Positions 7,831-16,567 of a stretch of DNA of 64,000 nt are shown piece after piece (position 1 is the stretch's first letter; each line of letters opens with the position of its first letter). The notes under the pieces were generated by a model, which saw only the letters and a program-made list of their open reading frames with translations, was not told where the DNA came from and did not search any database. This stretch comes from Haliscomenobacter sp. (GTDB lineage: Bacteria; Bacteroidota; Bacteroidia; Chitinophagales; Saprospiraceae), in the NCBI GenBank assembly GCA_016713275.1, contig JADJPL010000011.1, positions 62,001 to 126,000 of the forward strand, read 5' to 3'. The translations under genes were made by a program, and so were the position numbers.

Positions 7831-9850
7831 TTAGCGCTGGCCAACGTTGGGGTCTATGCGTTTGGCTTTGTCGAGATAGACTTGTCCTTGCGCGGCGTCG
7901 CCCGAGGCGAAGTAGGCGGTGCTCAGGTTCAGCCACGCGTCGGCTATTTCTGGCCGGAGGTTGGCGGCGCGGGTGAAATAATCAATAGCAAGAGCGTGCT
8001 GCTGGCCTACTCCGTGAGCTACCCCCAGCAGGCGGAGAGTTTCGTAGTCGTTGGGCTGGTAGGTTTCTGCTTCCTTCAGGCAGATGATCGCTTTGGAGAG
8101 ATTGCCTTCTACTTCTCCAAAATACCTTCCGCCGTCGCGGAGCGCCAGGGGCAGGTTTTGCAATGCTTCTTTGTATTCCGGGTTGATGGCCAGCGCCTGC
8201 CGATAGGCTTGAATGGCGAGGTCGTATTCTTTTAAATAAAAATGGGCGTTCCCCTTGATGAGGTAGGCATTGGTGTAGACGGGGTGCAGTTCAATGGCCT
8301 TTTGCGCGTGGCCTTTCGCTTCGTTTAACATGGTTATTTTCCGGAGCGAATCGGGTTCGCGTTCCGACTGGACGACCAGTTCCCCGGCTACCGCATTGCG
8401 CAGCTTGGCGCTGTTGCCGGATACGGTAATGTCGGAGGTGAAAAGGGTAAAATTGTTTTTCCAGACCGGATTCCGGGCAACGGTGCGCAAGCCAAACAAA
8501 AGGGCAATCACGGCCAAAACAGCCACCAGGAGGTTTTGCCGGGGCTTCTCCCGTTTTTTTACAGGAAGGATCAATAATGCCGCTGCCAGCGCAAAACCCG
8601 TAGAAGGCATGAACAGCAAGCGCTCCGCCATATGCGTGCCAATGGGAAAGACGAGGTTGGAGACAAGGGATAATGGGATGAGGTAAAGCCAAACGGCAAA
8701 ACTTAGCGGCGTCTTCTTTATCAAGCCCCACACGGCATAGGCCACAAGGCCCAGGTGGAGGAATAAGGAGAGCAGAAAGCGCACATCGGAAGGCTTGACC
8801 AGGTCGATGTGCTTGGGATAGTAATCGTGCGTGAGCGGATGCGGGAAAACCAGCAACTGAATATATCGCCCCAGCGTGTATACGGCAGTCGAGAACCGTT
8901 CTGCGGCTGTATAGGGGATATATTGGTTTCCATCCCATTTCAGGTAGGGATTGTTCATGAGCTCCATGGGCGGGGCTCCCAATTCCCATCCCAAAACGCT
9001 TCCCCGGATTAGAAGGAATAAAATAACCGCTGCAGCGTAGGGTAGGCTCGATTTCAGAACCGTAAGGAGGTCTGATTTCGTAAAGTAGTAAAGTCCTAAT
9101 GGGATCAAGGCCAAAAATGTGATGGCATTTTCTTTGGACAACAACCCCAGAAAGAGGCATACCGCTCCTGCAAGGTGGAGAACCGGACGCCGGTCTCGCA
9201 CCGCCCTCAAGGCAAAATACAGGGCAGACAGGCTACCCAGCAGGGCCAGAATCTCATCCCGGCCTTTGATATTGGCTACGGCTTCGGTGTGAATCGGGTG
9301 GGCCGCAAAAAGTAAGGCAGCGCCGAAGCACGTAAACCAAGCAGATGCGCCAAATTTTCCCGGAGGAAAAAACAAGAGCAGCGCCAGGAAGAAAAGGACC
9401 GTCGTGGCGCCGTACAGCAGGGCGTTGATCAGATGCCCCATCAACGGCGATTGCCCAAAAGCCTGGACCTCCATCGCAAAAGTAACCAGGGATAAGGGAC
9501 GGTAGCGGCCACCGGCCACGAGCCGGGCCTTTCCGGGTTCTTTAAAAGCCATAGAAGGTGTCGTATTGCAGAATCCCGGGAATACCCTTGATTCCCTGCG
9601 CGGTAAACATATTGTCGGTGATCACGATGGCGTCGTCCTGGGCATATTCATGCCCAAGGGTGTTGGCATACAGCAGAAAGCTGAAGAAAAAAAGGATCAG
9701 CGCCATGCGCCGGGTTTGCCCTGCAGGCAGGTAGGAGGGGCCTTTGCCGTTGACGGATGGAGTAGGGAGAGCCACTGTGGGGACGGGCGGCTTCTTTTTG
9801 GGTTTGCCCATAGCGGGTGTTTTTGCGTTATCTGCGATGAAAATATTCAT
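7831..9850 (-). CDS. Membrane glycosyltransferase-like protein with C-terminal TPRs (TMTC-like, frameshifted)
   Basis: Multi-pass membrane protein resembling the TMTC/GT-C class. The N-terminal part (9850 to about 9545) has a basic Pro-rich cytoplasmic tail, a first helix (MALILFFFSFLLYANTLGHE) and the acidic motif AQDDAIVITDN expected in the first luminal loop. An extra T at about 9544 shifts the frame, and the protein resumes as YGFKEPGKARLVAGGRYRPL with the conserved RYRPLSLVTFAME. About ten helices follow, then four or so TPR units (AHAQKAIELHPVYTNAYLIKGNAHFY onward) to the C-terminus. Joined length is about 672 aa. TMTC proteins transfer mannose from a lipid donor to proteins in eukaryotes; the bacterial substrate is unknown. 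Confidence 0.82.
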
Positions 9851-9937
9851 TTTCCGGTATACCGAAGCACGGTTTTGCTTTATTTTAACGCCGTAAGCCG
9901 TTTATCGACTTTTTTACTTCATTCTGGGGCAAAGCAT

Positions 9938-9945
9938 TAATTTTG
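9938..9945 (+). promoter_or_regulatory. Possible -7 element for the amidohydrolase operon
   Basis: TAATTTTG matches TAnnTTTG and lies about 150 bases upstream of the first amidohydrolase. No good -33 box is present at the right distance. The remaining 9851-10097 gap between divergent genes shows no gene. Confidence 0.3.
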
Positions 9946-10097
9946 TTTGCCCTTGCTTGGCATCCGAATAATTTTTGATGTTGGGTGCTACGCCCGGGAG
10001 ACCATGGTAAATTTTTTGCTTGCCCGTCGTTTGACCTGCCGTCATCGGCCTATGAATCCGGCATTCACGCTCATTTTATAACCATATTCCTTGTTTT

Positions 10098-11846
10098 ATG
10101 AAGATGCGATCTTGGATTTTTTTCTTTTTACTTAACCTGGGCGCAGCTGGGCTTTGGGCTCAACCTGCCAACCCCGGCTACAAACCGGTCACCCAAACCT
10201 ATGCGTTGAAAAATGCTACGGTCGTGGTGAAGCCGGGCCAGACCCTGCAAATGGCAACGGTAATCATCCGGGATGGACTGATCCAGGCGGTTGGAACCAA
10301 CCTGCCTATTCCTGGAGATGCTAAAGTGATTGCCGCTGACTCCATGTTCGTTTACGCGGGCTTTATCGATGGGCTATCCTATGCGGGTATTCCGCAAAGC
10401 CGCCCAACAGCAGCCGCCGGACAAGCAGGGCCTCCTCAGCCCGGGCAGCAGGCGCAACGGCAAGCCAACGCGGCTAACCCGACCAACGAACAGGCCGGTA
10501 TCCAGCCGGAGATCAAAGCCCGAAACGTGATCAGCCCCCAGGAAAAGTCTTTGGAAGACTTGCGGAAACTCGGCTTTACCGCAGCGCATGTCGTGCCCCA
10601 GGGCCGGATGCTTCCCGGTAGCGGCGCGTTGTTTCTGCTGACTGGAAATACCGCCGATGAAATGCTGATCAGGGATCATACCTCCTTGTTCGCTACCCTC
10701 AATGGCGCCCGCGGAGTTTATCCAAGCACCGTGATCGGCGTCATGTCCAAATTTAGGGAATTGTACAAACAGGCCGAACAAGCCAAAATGCAGGAAGCGA
10801 TGTTCGCCGCTAACCCTGCGGGTATGGCCAAACCCGCCAACAATAAGTCGCTTCAGGCTTTTTATCCCGTGCTGGACAAAAAATTGCCCGTGTACTTCGC
10901 CGTGGACGATATCCGTTCCTTCCACCGGGTGCTGACGCTCCAGCAGGAACTTGGTTTTCCCATCGTCATGGCGGGTTTGAAGCAAGGATGGTATGTGGCG
11001 GATATGATCAAAAGCAAGAATATCCCCGTGCTGTTGTCCGTAGATCTGCCCAAAGCAAAGGAGACGCCTAAGCCAGGAGAGAAGAAAGAAGGAGAAGCTG
11101 CTCCCAAGGTAGATCCTGAAAAGGAACAACTCGAAGCCCGGGCCGCAGAGGAAATGAAGAAGCTGGAATCCCAGGCGGCTGTTTTCGCAGGCAAAGGGAT
11201 TGCTTTCGGCTTTGCTACCTATAACGGCAAACCGGCGGAATTGCGCGACAACCTGCGCCGGATGATCAAAAACGGGCTTACCGAAGACCAGGCCCTGAGC
11301 GCGCTCACTACCACGCCTGCCGCCATGATGGGAATGACTCAAGCGCTGGGTACCGTGGAAAAAGGAAAGATGGCCAACCTGGTTGTTTCGGACAAGCCCT
11401 ACTTCGCCGAAAAATCCAATGTGCGGATGGTCTTTGTCCAGGGCAACCTGTTCGAGTACGAGGCGCCCAAAGCGGCGCCGGCAGCTGGCCCGGCCCGGAC
11501 GGCAGGAGGAACTCCCGCTGCCAGCGTAGGCGGAAAATGGGATTATGCCATCGACGCCCAGGGCGACGCGTATACCGGCGTGCTGACGATTTCGGACAAC
11601 GCAGGCGCCATTTCCGGTTCCTGGTCCAGCAACCAGATCCCGGGAAACAACGCGATGATCAATCCGGTCCTGAAAGGCAACCAACTGACCTTTAGCTCCC
11701 AGATCAACATGCAGGGCCAGGATATGACCCTCGAATTTGACCTTCAGATCCAGGGAGGTTCCTTTACCGGAAAAATAAGTATTCCTCAGGTTGGAACCTT
11801 CGATATTAAGGGTAGCCGCCAGGGTGGACCTAACGGGTTGGAATAA
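10098..11846 (+). CDS. Secreted amidohydrolase-like protein lacking the metal-binding motif
   Basis: Signal peptide (MKMRSWIFFFLLNLGAAGLWAQ), then an amidohydrolase N-terminal beta-sandwich (ALKNATVVVKPGQTLQMATV) and a degenerate TIM barrel. Where active members have GxxDxHxH, this protein reads YAGFIDGLSYAG, with no HxH, and the later metal histidines are not evident. The C-terminal amidohydrolase motif (LTTTPAAMMGM...LGTVEKGKMANLVV) is kept. Residues from about 475 to the end form an extra beta-rich domain (GGKWDYAIDAQGDAYTG). It is first in a three-gene operon of paralogues, with the next ATG 35 bases on. It is probably a catalytically inactive partner or scaffold; that function is inference. 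Confidence 0.8.
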   Translation: MKMRSWIFFFLLNLGAAGLWAQPANPGYKPVTQTYALKNATVVVKPGQTLQMATVIIRDGLIQAVGTNLPIPGDAKVIAADSMFVYAGFIDGLSYAGIPQSRPTAAAGQAGPPQPGQQAQRQANAANPTNEQAGIQPEIKARNVISPQEKSLEDLRKLGFTAAHVVPQGRMLPGSGALFLLTGNTADEMLIRDHTSLFATLNGARGVYPSTVIGVMSKFRELYKQAEQAKMQEAMFAANPAGMAKPANNKSLQAFYPVLDKKLPVYFAVDDIRSFHRVLTLQQELGFPIVMAGLKQGWYVADMIKSKNIPVLLSVDLPKAKETPKPGEKKEGEAAPKVDPEKEQLEARAAEEMKKLESQAAVFAGKGIAFGFATYNGKPAELRDNLRRMIKNGLTEDQALSALTTTPAAMMGMTQALGTVEKGKMANLVVSDKPYFAEKSNVRMVFVQGNLFEYEAPKAAPAAGPARTAGGTPAASVGGKWDYAIDAQGDAYTGVLTISDNAGAISGSWSSNQIPGNNAMINPVLKGNQLTFSSQINMQGQDMTLEFDLQIQGGSFTGKISIPQVGTFDIKGSRQGGPNGLE

Positions 11847-11881
11847 TCTTAAACATGAATTATTTAAAGAAAAAGCGCATT

Positions 11882-13255
11882 ATGAAAAATAGCTTGCTTT
11901 TGCTTCCCCTGTTGTTGCTGGGCGTCTGGGGTTTTGCCCAGTCCAAAACAGGCAGCATTTTGCTCAAAAACGGAACCGTGCTGACGGTTACCAAAGGCAC
12001 CCTCCAGAATACGGATGTGCTGATCGTGAATGGAAAATTCACGCAGATCGGAAAAAATATCGTGGCTCCCGCCGGGACCAAAGTGGTAGATGTAACCGGA
12101 AAATATGTGATGCCCGGGATCATCGACGCGCATTCGCATATCGCTATTGACGCGGTGAACGAAGGCACCGCCCCAGTCACCTCGGAGGTATGGGTAGGCG
12201 ACGCGCTGGACCCCCTCGATATCAGCATCTACCGGGCGCTGGCCGGTGGGATAACTTCCGTGCATACCATGCATGGGTCGGCCAACGCCATCGGCGGGCA
12301 GTGCGAAACCATCAAACTCCGGTACGGCGCCTATAACCCGGAAGATCTTCGAATGGAAGGTGCGCCGCGAACGATCAAGTTCGCCCTTGGCGAAAACCCC
12401 ATGCGCAGCCACGGGGAAGGCCGGGGCATCCAGCCCCGCACCCGCATGGGGGTAGAGCAGGTGATCCGCAAAGCGTTCGCCGATGCCAGAGATTACGATG
12501 CGGCCTGGGCAAAATACAACGCAGAAAAAGCGGCTAACCCGCGGGCGCTGCAGCCAGTGTACAACCGCCGTTTGGAAACCGTCGCCGATATCCTCAAGGG
12601 GAATATTATCGTGCATTGCCATTCATACCGGGCAGATGAAATCTACATGCTGCTGAATGTGTGCCGCGATTTCGGGGTCAAGAAACTCTGCTTCCAGCAC
12701 GTAAACGAAGGCTTTAAGGTTGCCCCCGAGCTGGCTGCCTTCGGCGCGGGCGCTTCGGTGTTCGCGGATTGGTGGGCCTATAAATTCGAGGTCTATTATT
12801 CTACCGCTTATAACGCCGCCATCCTTACCCGAAACGGGGTAGTTACTTCGATTAATTCAGACGACGCCGAACTGATGCGCCACCTGTACCACGAAGCGGC
12901 GAAAAGCCAGCACTTTGGCGGCCTTTCCGACGACGAAGCCTTGGCCCTGATCACCATCAACCCGGCAAAACAATTGGGCGTGGAAAACCGTATCGGCTCT
13001 ATCGAGGTGGGTAAAGAAGGCGATGTAGCGGTCTTTGATCAGCACCCGCTTTCCGTCTATGCGATTCCTCAACTGACGATCGTCGATGGTATAATCCGGT
13101 TTGACCGCCAAAATGACAAGAAAGACATGCGTCTGGAAGTCGATCCGGCTCAGCCAATCCCCGCCTTCAATATGGAAAACTACGAGCACGTGGATCGCTG
13201 TATGCAAGGAACGGAGGATCTGTGGTATTATTTATTCGAAAACGAAAAGCATTAG
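11882..13255 (+). CDS. Secreted amidohydrolase with intact metal site (imidazolonepropionase-like)
   Basis: Start placed at MKNSLLLLPLLLLGVWGFAQ, a clean signal peptide 9 codons inside the longest frame. It retains the full binuclear-type ligand set: DAHSH (HxH), IIVHCHS and CFQHVNEG in mid-barrel, and the catalytic aspartate in SINSDDAEL. The C-terminal strand motif is NRIGSIEVGKEGDVAVFDQHPL. At 457 aa the length fits the family. It is the middle gene of a three-gene operon and the only one of the three that can be catalytic on motif grounds. The substrate is unknown; cyclic amides, dipeptides or hydantoin-like compounds are possible for this superfamily. Confidence 0.9.
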   Translation: MKNSLLLLPLLLLGVWGFAQSKTGSILLKNGTVLTVTKGTLQNTDVLIVNGKFTQIGKNIVAPAGTKVVDVTGKYVMPGIIDAHSHIAIDAVNEGTAPVTSEVWVGDALDPLDISIYRALAGGITSVHTMHGSANAIGGQCETIKLRYGAYNPEDLRMEGAPRTIKFALGENPMRSHGEGRGIQPRTRMGVEQVIRKAFADARDYDAAWAKYNAEKAANPRALQPVYNRRLETVADILKGNIIVHCHSYRADEIYMLLNVCRDFGVKKLCFQHVNEGFKVAPELAAFGAGASVFADWWAYKFEVYYSTAYNAAILTRNGVVTSINSDDAELMRHLYHEAAKSQHFGGLSDDEALALITINPAKQLGVENRIGSIEVGKEGDVAVFDQHPLSVYAIPQLTIVDGIIRFDRQNDKKDMRLEVDPAQPIPAFNMENYEHVDRCMQGTEDLWYYLFENEKH

Positions 13256-13325
13256 TGAATGCCCAACCTGGCTTGGTTCCAGGGGAAGGTGCTTGTTTTT
13301 CCTTGATTATTAAATTGAATTTAGC

Positions 13326-14627
13326 ATGCGAAATAAATCAGGCTTTTTAATACTTTTTATGCTCCTGGCAGCAACGGCCTTGTCTGCCCAGGTTGCCAAA
13401 CCCAGGAAGGGGACCTTTGCCCTGACCAACGCCACGATCGAAACGATTACCAACGGCGCCCAGAAAGGCACGCTCCTGATCCAGAACGGAAAGATCGCCG
13501 CGATGGGAGCTTCCGTGACGATTCCTGCCGGCGCAGAGACGTTTGACTGCAGCGGATTGACCATCTATCCGGGCATGATCGATGGGGGATCGTCCGTGGG
13601 ACTGAGCGAAGTGAGCTCTATATCGCTCACCGTCGATAATGATGAAATCGGCGATATTACCCCGCAGATGGAAGCGCTGACCGCCGTGAACCCCAATGGC
13701 GCCGCTATTCCCGTTACCCGGGTTTCCGGGGTGACGACGACACTGGTCGTTCCGCAAAACGGATTACTGCCAGGAACGGCTGCCCTGATCAATCTGGTGG
13801 GATATACCCCCGATCAGATGTACGCCGGCGCCAAAGTGATGGCGATGAACTTTCCTTCCGCAGGCCGGAGAGGGTTCTTCGACCAGCGGTCGGAAGAGGA
13901 TATTAAAAAGGAAGTCGAGCGGAATCAAAAGGCAATGAACGAAGTCTTTGACCAGGCGGCCTTGTTTGCCCGTATTGATTCGGCGGCCCAGAAAGACCCG
14001 TCGTTGAAAAAAGACTTCAACCCGGAAATGCAGGCGCTGGCTAAAGTTGTCCGGGGCGAACTTCCGCTGATGATCGAAGTCAACTCGGCCGAAGATATTA
14101 AAGCCGCTATCAAATGGGTGGCGGAAAGGAAACTGAAGCGCGTGATCTTCAGCGGAGTCGCGGAAGGCTGGCGCGTTGCGGAGGAGATCGCCAAAGCAGG
14201 CATTCCGGTCATTACCGGCCCTGTTCTGGCCTTGCCTACCCGCGCTTCGGATCCCTACGACGCCCCGTATGCCAACCCGGGATTGATGCACAAAGCCGGG
14301 GTAAAAGTGGCTTTGCGCACCAGTAGCGCGGAGAACGCGCGCCGCCTGCCCTACAACGCTGGATTTGCAGCGGCCTACGGCATGGGCAGGGAAGCTGCGT
14401 TGCGCGCGGTGACGATCGTCCCTGCTCAGATTTTTGGAGTGGACAAAGAAATGGGCTCTCTGGAAGTAGGCAAAGACGCGACCCTGTTCGTCTCTACCGG
14501 CGATCCCTTTGAGACAAAGACCTTGATCAAGTACTTGTTTATCGATGGGTATCTGGTGCCGATCGATAGCCGGCACATTCAGTTGTATAACGAATTCCTT
14601 AACCGGGCAACCGGTGTGGAAAAATAA
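13326..14627 (+). CDS. Secreted amidohydrolase-like protein lacking the metal-binding motif
   Basis: Signal peptide (MRNKSGFLILFMLLAATALSAQ), N-terminal beta-sandwich (FALTNATIETITNGAQKGTL) and a barrel in which the HxH site reads YPGMIDGGSSVG. The C-terminal motif VDKEMGSLEVGKDATLFV is retained. Histidine is almost absent from the whole barrel, so it is unlikely to bind the usual metals. At 433 aa it lacks the C-terminal extra domain of the first paralogue. Third gene of the operon, 70 bases after the second. Its TAA stop is directly followed by, and partly merges with, a heptamer repeat hairpin that may end transcription. Confidence 0.8.
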   Translation: MRNKSGFLILFMLLAATALSAQVAKPRKGTFALTNATIETITNGAQKGTLLIQNGKIAAMGASVTIPAGAETFDCSGLTIYPGMIDGGSSVGLSEVSSISLTVDNDEIGDITPQMEALTAVNPNGAAIPVTRVSGVTTTLVVPQNGLLPGTAALINLVGYTPDQMYAGAKVMAMNFPSAGRRGFFDQRSEEDIKKEVERNQKAMNEVFDQAALFARIDSAAQKDPSLKKDFNPEMQALAKVVRGELPLMIEVNSAEDIKAAIKWVAERKLKRVIFSGVAEGWRVAEEIAKAGIPVITGPVLALPTRASDPYDAPYANPGLMHKAGVKVALRTSSAENARRLPYNAGFAAAYGMGREAALRAVTIVPAQIFGVDKEMGSLEVGKDATLFVSTGDPFETKTLIKYLFIDGYLVPIDSRHIQLYNEFLNRATGVEK

Positions 14628-14722
14628 GGCGTAAGGCGTAAGGCATAAGGCGTCCTTGCGCCTTACGCCTTACGCCTTACGCCTTATACCTTATACCTTA
14701 CGCCTTATACCTTACGCCTAAG
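14624..14722. repeat. Heptamer tandem repeats in an inverted arrangement (GGCGTAA / CCTTACG)
   Basis: Three to four TAAGGCG units (14624-14653) followed by about ten CCTTACG, CCTTATA and CCTTGCG units (to 14722). The two halves are complementary, giving a strong hairpin. It starts at the stop codon of the upstream amidohydrolase and ends 3 bases before the next ATG, so it fills the whole gap. Confidence 0.9.
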
Positions 14723-14725
14723 ATC

Positions 14726-15922
14726 ATGCACAACACGTTTGCTCCTGCTCCGCTCGCCGATGCCGTTTTGGCCCGCAATGCGCCTGCGCTGGAAAAAGGC
14801 AGTCACCTGGTCGTCATTGGCGCAGGGGCTTTCGGCGGCTGGACCGCCTTGTACCTGCTGCGCTCGGGATTTCGCGTCACCCTGATCGATGCCTGGGGAG
14901 CGGGAAATTCCCGGTCCGGTTCGGGCGACGAAACCCGGGTCATTCGCTCTACCTATGGCGCCAACGAACTGTATTTCAATCTGAACATAAGGGCTTTGGA
15001 GCTTTGGAAAGCCCACCAGAAAAAATGGGACAAGCCCTTGTTCCATCCCAGCGGAGTACTCTGGTTTTGCTATGAGGAAAAGGCCGGCTTGATCGACGGT
15101 TCCCTTCCGTTTATGGAAAAGCACGGGCTTGCTTACCAATATTTTTCCAGGAAGGAAGCTCAGATTCGCTTTCCTCAGGTATTTGTAGACGATTTGGATC
15201 ATTTGGTATTGGACCCCAACGGCGGCTACCTCCGGGCGAGGGAAGGCGCGATGGCGGTCAAGGAGGCCTTCGTCAGAGAAGGAGGCGGGTATCATCAGGC
15301 GATGGCCAAGCCGGGTCCGGTGCGGTCCGGGCGCATGGAGCATATCGAATTGAATGGAGGAACCACGCTTGCCGCCGATGCGTATGTATTTGCCAGCGGG
15401 TCCTGGTTGAGCAGCCTTTTTCCGGAAGTTCTCGGAGGATTTATTTCCTGCACCCGGCAGGAGGCGTATTATCTGGGCGTCCCCCACCGATATGCTGCGC
15501 TGTTCGACACGATGCCGGTGTGGATGGATGCCGATGGGAGGGATTTTTATTACGGCATACCGGGAAATGCCGGAAGGGGGTTCAAAATTGGCGTGGACCT
15601 GCGGGGGCCTGCATTTGACCCGACAGATGGAGACCGTATTCTGGATTTGGACGTTCTCGCTAAGGCCCGGCGATTCCTGGGGCATCGCTTCCCCTGGCTC
15701 CAGGGCGCCCCGCTGGCTGAAAACCGGGTATGCCATTACGGGAACTCGCCGGATGGCCATTTTTTGCTCGACATGCACCCGGAAGCGCCGAATTGCTGGT
15801 TTCTGGGAGGCGGTTCCGGGCATGGCTACAAACACGGACCGGCCCTTGGAGAAAAAGCGGCGGCCATCATTGCCGGAGAACAGCCTATGGAACCCTCTTT
15901 TCTGTTGAGTCGCCCAGGTTAA
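14726..15922 (+). CDS. FAD-dependent oxidoreductase (DAO / sarcosine oxidase-like)
   Basis: Flavoenzyme of the D-amino-acid oxidase fold. The Rossmann motif VIGAGAFGGWTALYLL sits at about residues 30-45 and ends with the acidic VTLIDAWG. SGSGDETRVIRSTYG follows, as in monomeric sarcosine oxidase and N-methyl-amino-acid oxidases. The C-terminus GGGSGHGYKHGPALGEKAA is the second FAD-binding motif of the family. At 398 aa the length is normal. No signal peptide is present, so it is probably cytoplasmic. The upstream gap is entirely heptamer repeat and no promoter was seen. The substrate is probably a secondary or N-methylated amine, from family knowledge only. Confidence 0.87.
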   Translation: MHNTFAPAPLADAVLARNAPALEKGSHLVVIGAGAFGGWTALYLLRSGFRVTLIDAWGAGNSRSGSGDETRVIRSTYGANELYFNLNIRALELWKAHQKKWDKPLFHPSGVLWFCYEEKAGLIDGSLPFMEKHGLAYQYFSRKEAQIRFPQVFVDDLDHLVLDPNGGYLRAREGAMAVKEAFVREGGGYHQAMAKPGPVRSGRMEHIELNGGTTLAADAYVFASGSWLSSLFPEVLGGFISCTRQEAYYLGVPHRYAALFDTMPVWMDADGRDFYYGIPGNAGRGFKIGVDLRGPAFDPTDGDRILDLDVLAKARRFLGHRFPWLQGAPLAENRVCHYGNSPDGHFLLDMHPEAPNCWFLGGGSGHGYKHGPALGEKAAAIIAGEQPMEPSFLLSRPG

Positions 15923-16021
15923 GTTTTTTTTAATACATGGCAGGGCGCCGCACCAAAATATGCCTTTTCTACGCGTCGTTTCATAGGAAAGCATTTCGTT
16001 CACTACCAGATATTCCATGCT

Positions 16022-16540
16022 ATGCGGCAATCTACTTTTTTCAAGGCTCTATTTCTGCTGGCTTCGGTCTTGTTCCTCACCCGATGCGAAGTCCTCCGGG
16101 ATCTGACTACGGAGCGGCCCAGGGGAGTGGACAGCAAAGAGGCGGCGCTGCGGCGCAACATCGTAGATTATGCCCAGCGATACGAAGGAAAAAAATACCT
16201 CTACGCGGGCAAAAACCCGTCTTCCGGGTTTGATTGCTCCGGGTTTACCTATTTTGTGATGAAGGAATATGGAATCATGCTGTCTCCCAGCTCAAAGGAC
16301 CAGGCCACCCAGGGGCGTTCGGTTCCGGTGGACAAAGCGATGCCGGGGGATTTGGTGTTCTTCCGCCGGAGCGCTTCGGAGCCCGTGTTTCACGTTTCCC
16401 TGGTGGTGGAAAACGACGGCAAAAGCCTTTGGGTAGTCCATAGCACCACCTCCAGAGGCGTTATCCAGGAGGATCTGCTGGCCAGTTCCTACTGGAAGCC
16501 CAAGATCTATGCCGCCCGGGATGTGATTTCGGGGAGGTAA
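16022..16540 (+). CDS. NlpC/P60 family lipoprotein peptidase
   Basis: Cell-wall gamma-D-glutamyl-diamino acid endopeptidase type. The lipoprotein signal MRQSTFFKALFLLASVLFLTRC has its lipid-anchor cysteine at residue 22. The catalytic Cys is in SGFDCSGFTYFVMKEYG, the conserved PGDLVFF follows, the His is in VFHVSLVVEN, and the third polar position is in VVHSTTSRGV. At 172 aa it is a minimal single-domain member with no SH3 or LysM domain. It likely acts on peptidoglycan from the outer-membrane side. The stop is 27 bases from the convergent subtilase stop. Confidence 0.9.
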   Translation: MRQSTFFKALFLLASVLFLTRCEVLRDLTTERPRGVDSKEAALRRNIVDYAQRYEGKKYLYAGKNPSSGFDCSGFTYFVMKEYGIMLSPSSKDQATQGRSVPVDKAMPGDLVFFRRSASEPVFHVSLVVENDGKSLWVVHSTTSRGVIQEDLLASSYWKPKIYAARDVISGR

Positions 16541-16567
16541 CCTTGGCGGGTATCTTTGTCTTTTCCT

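Noticed and set aside
9551..9552. Separate short membrane gene at 9542-9850 upstream of the TPR protein
   Set aside because: Its end and the next start overlap at a T-run and together give a continuous TMTC-like sequence, so it is one frameshifted gene.
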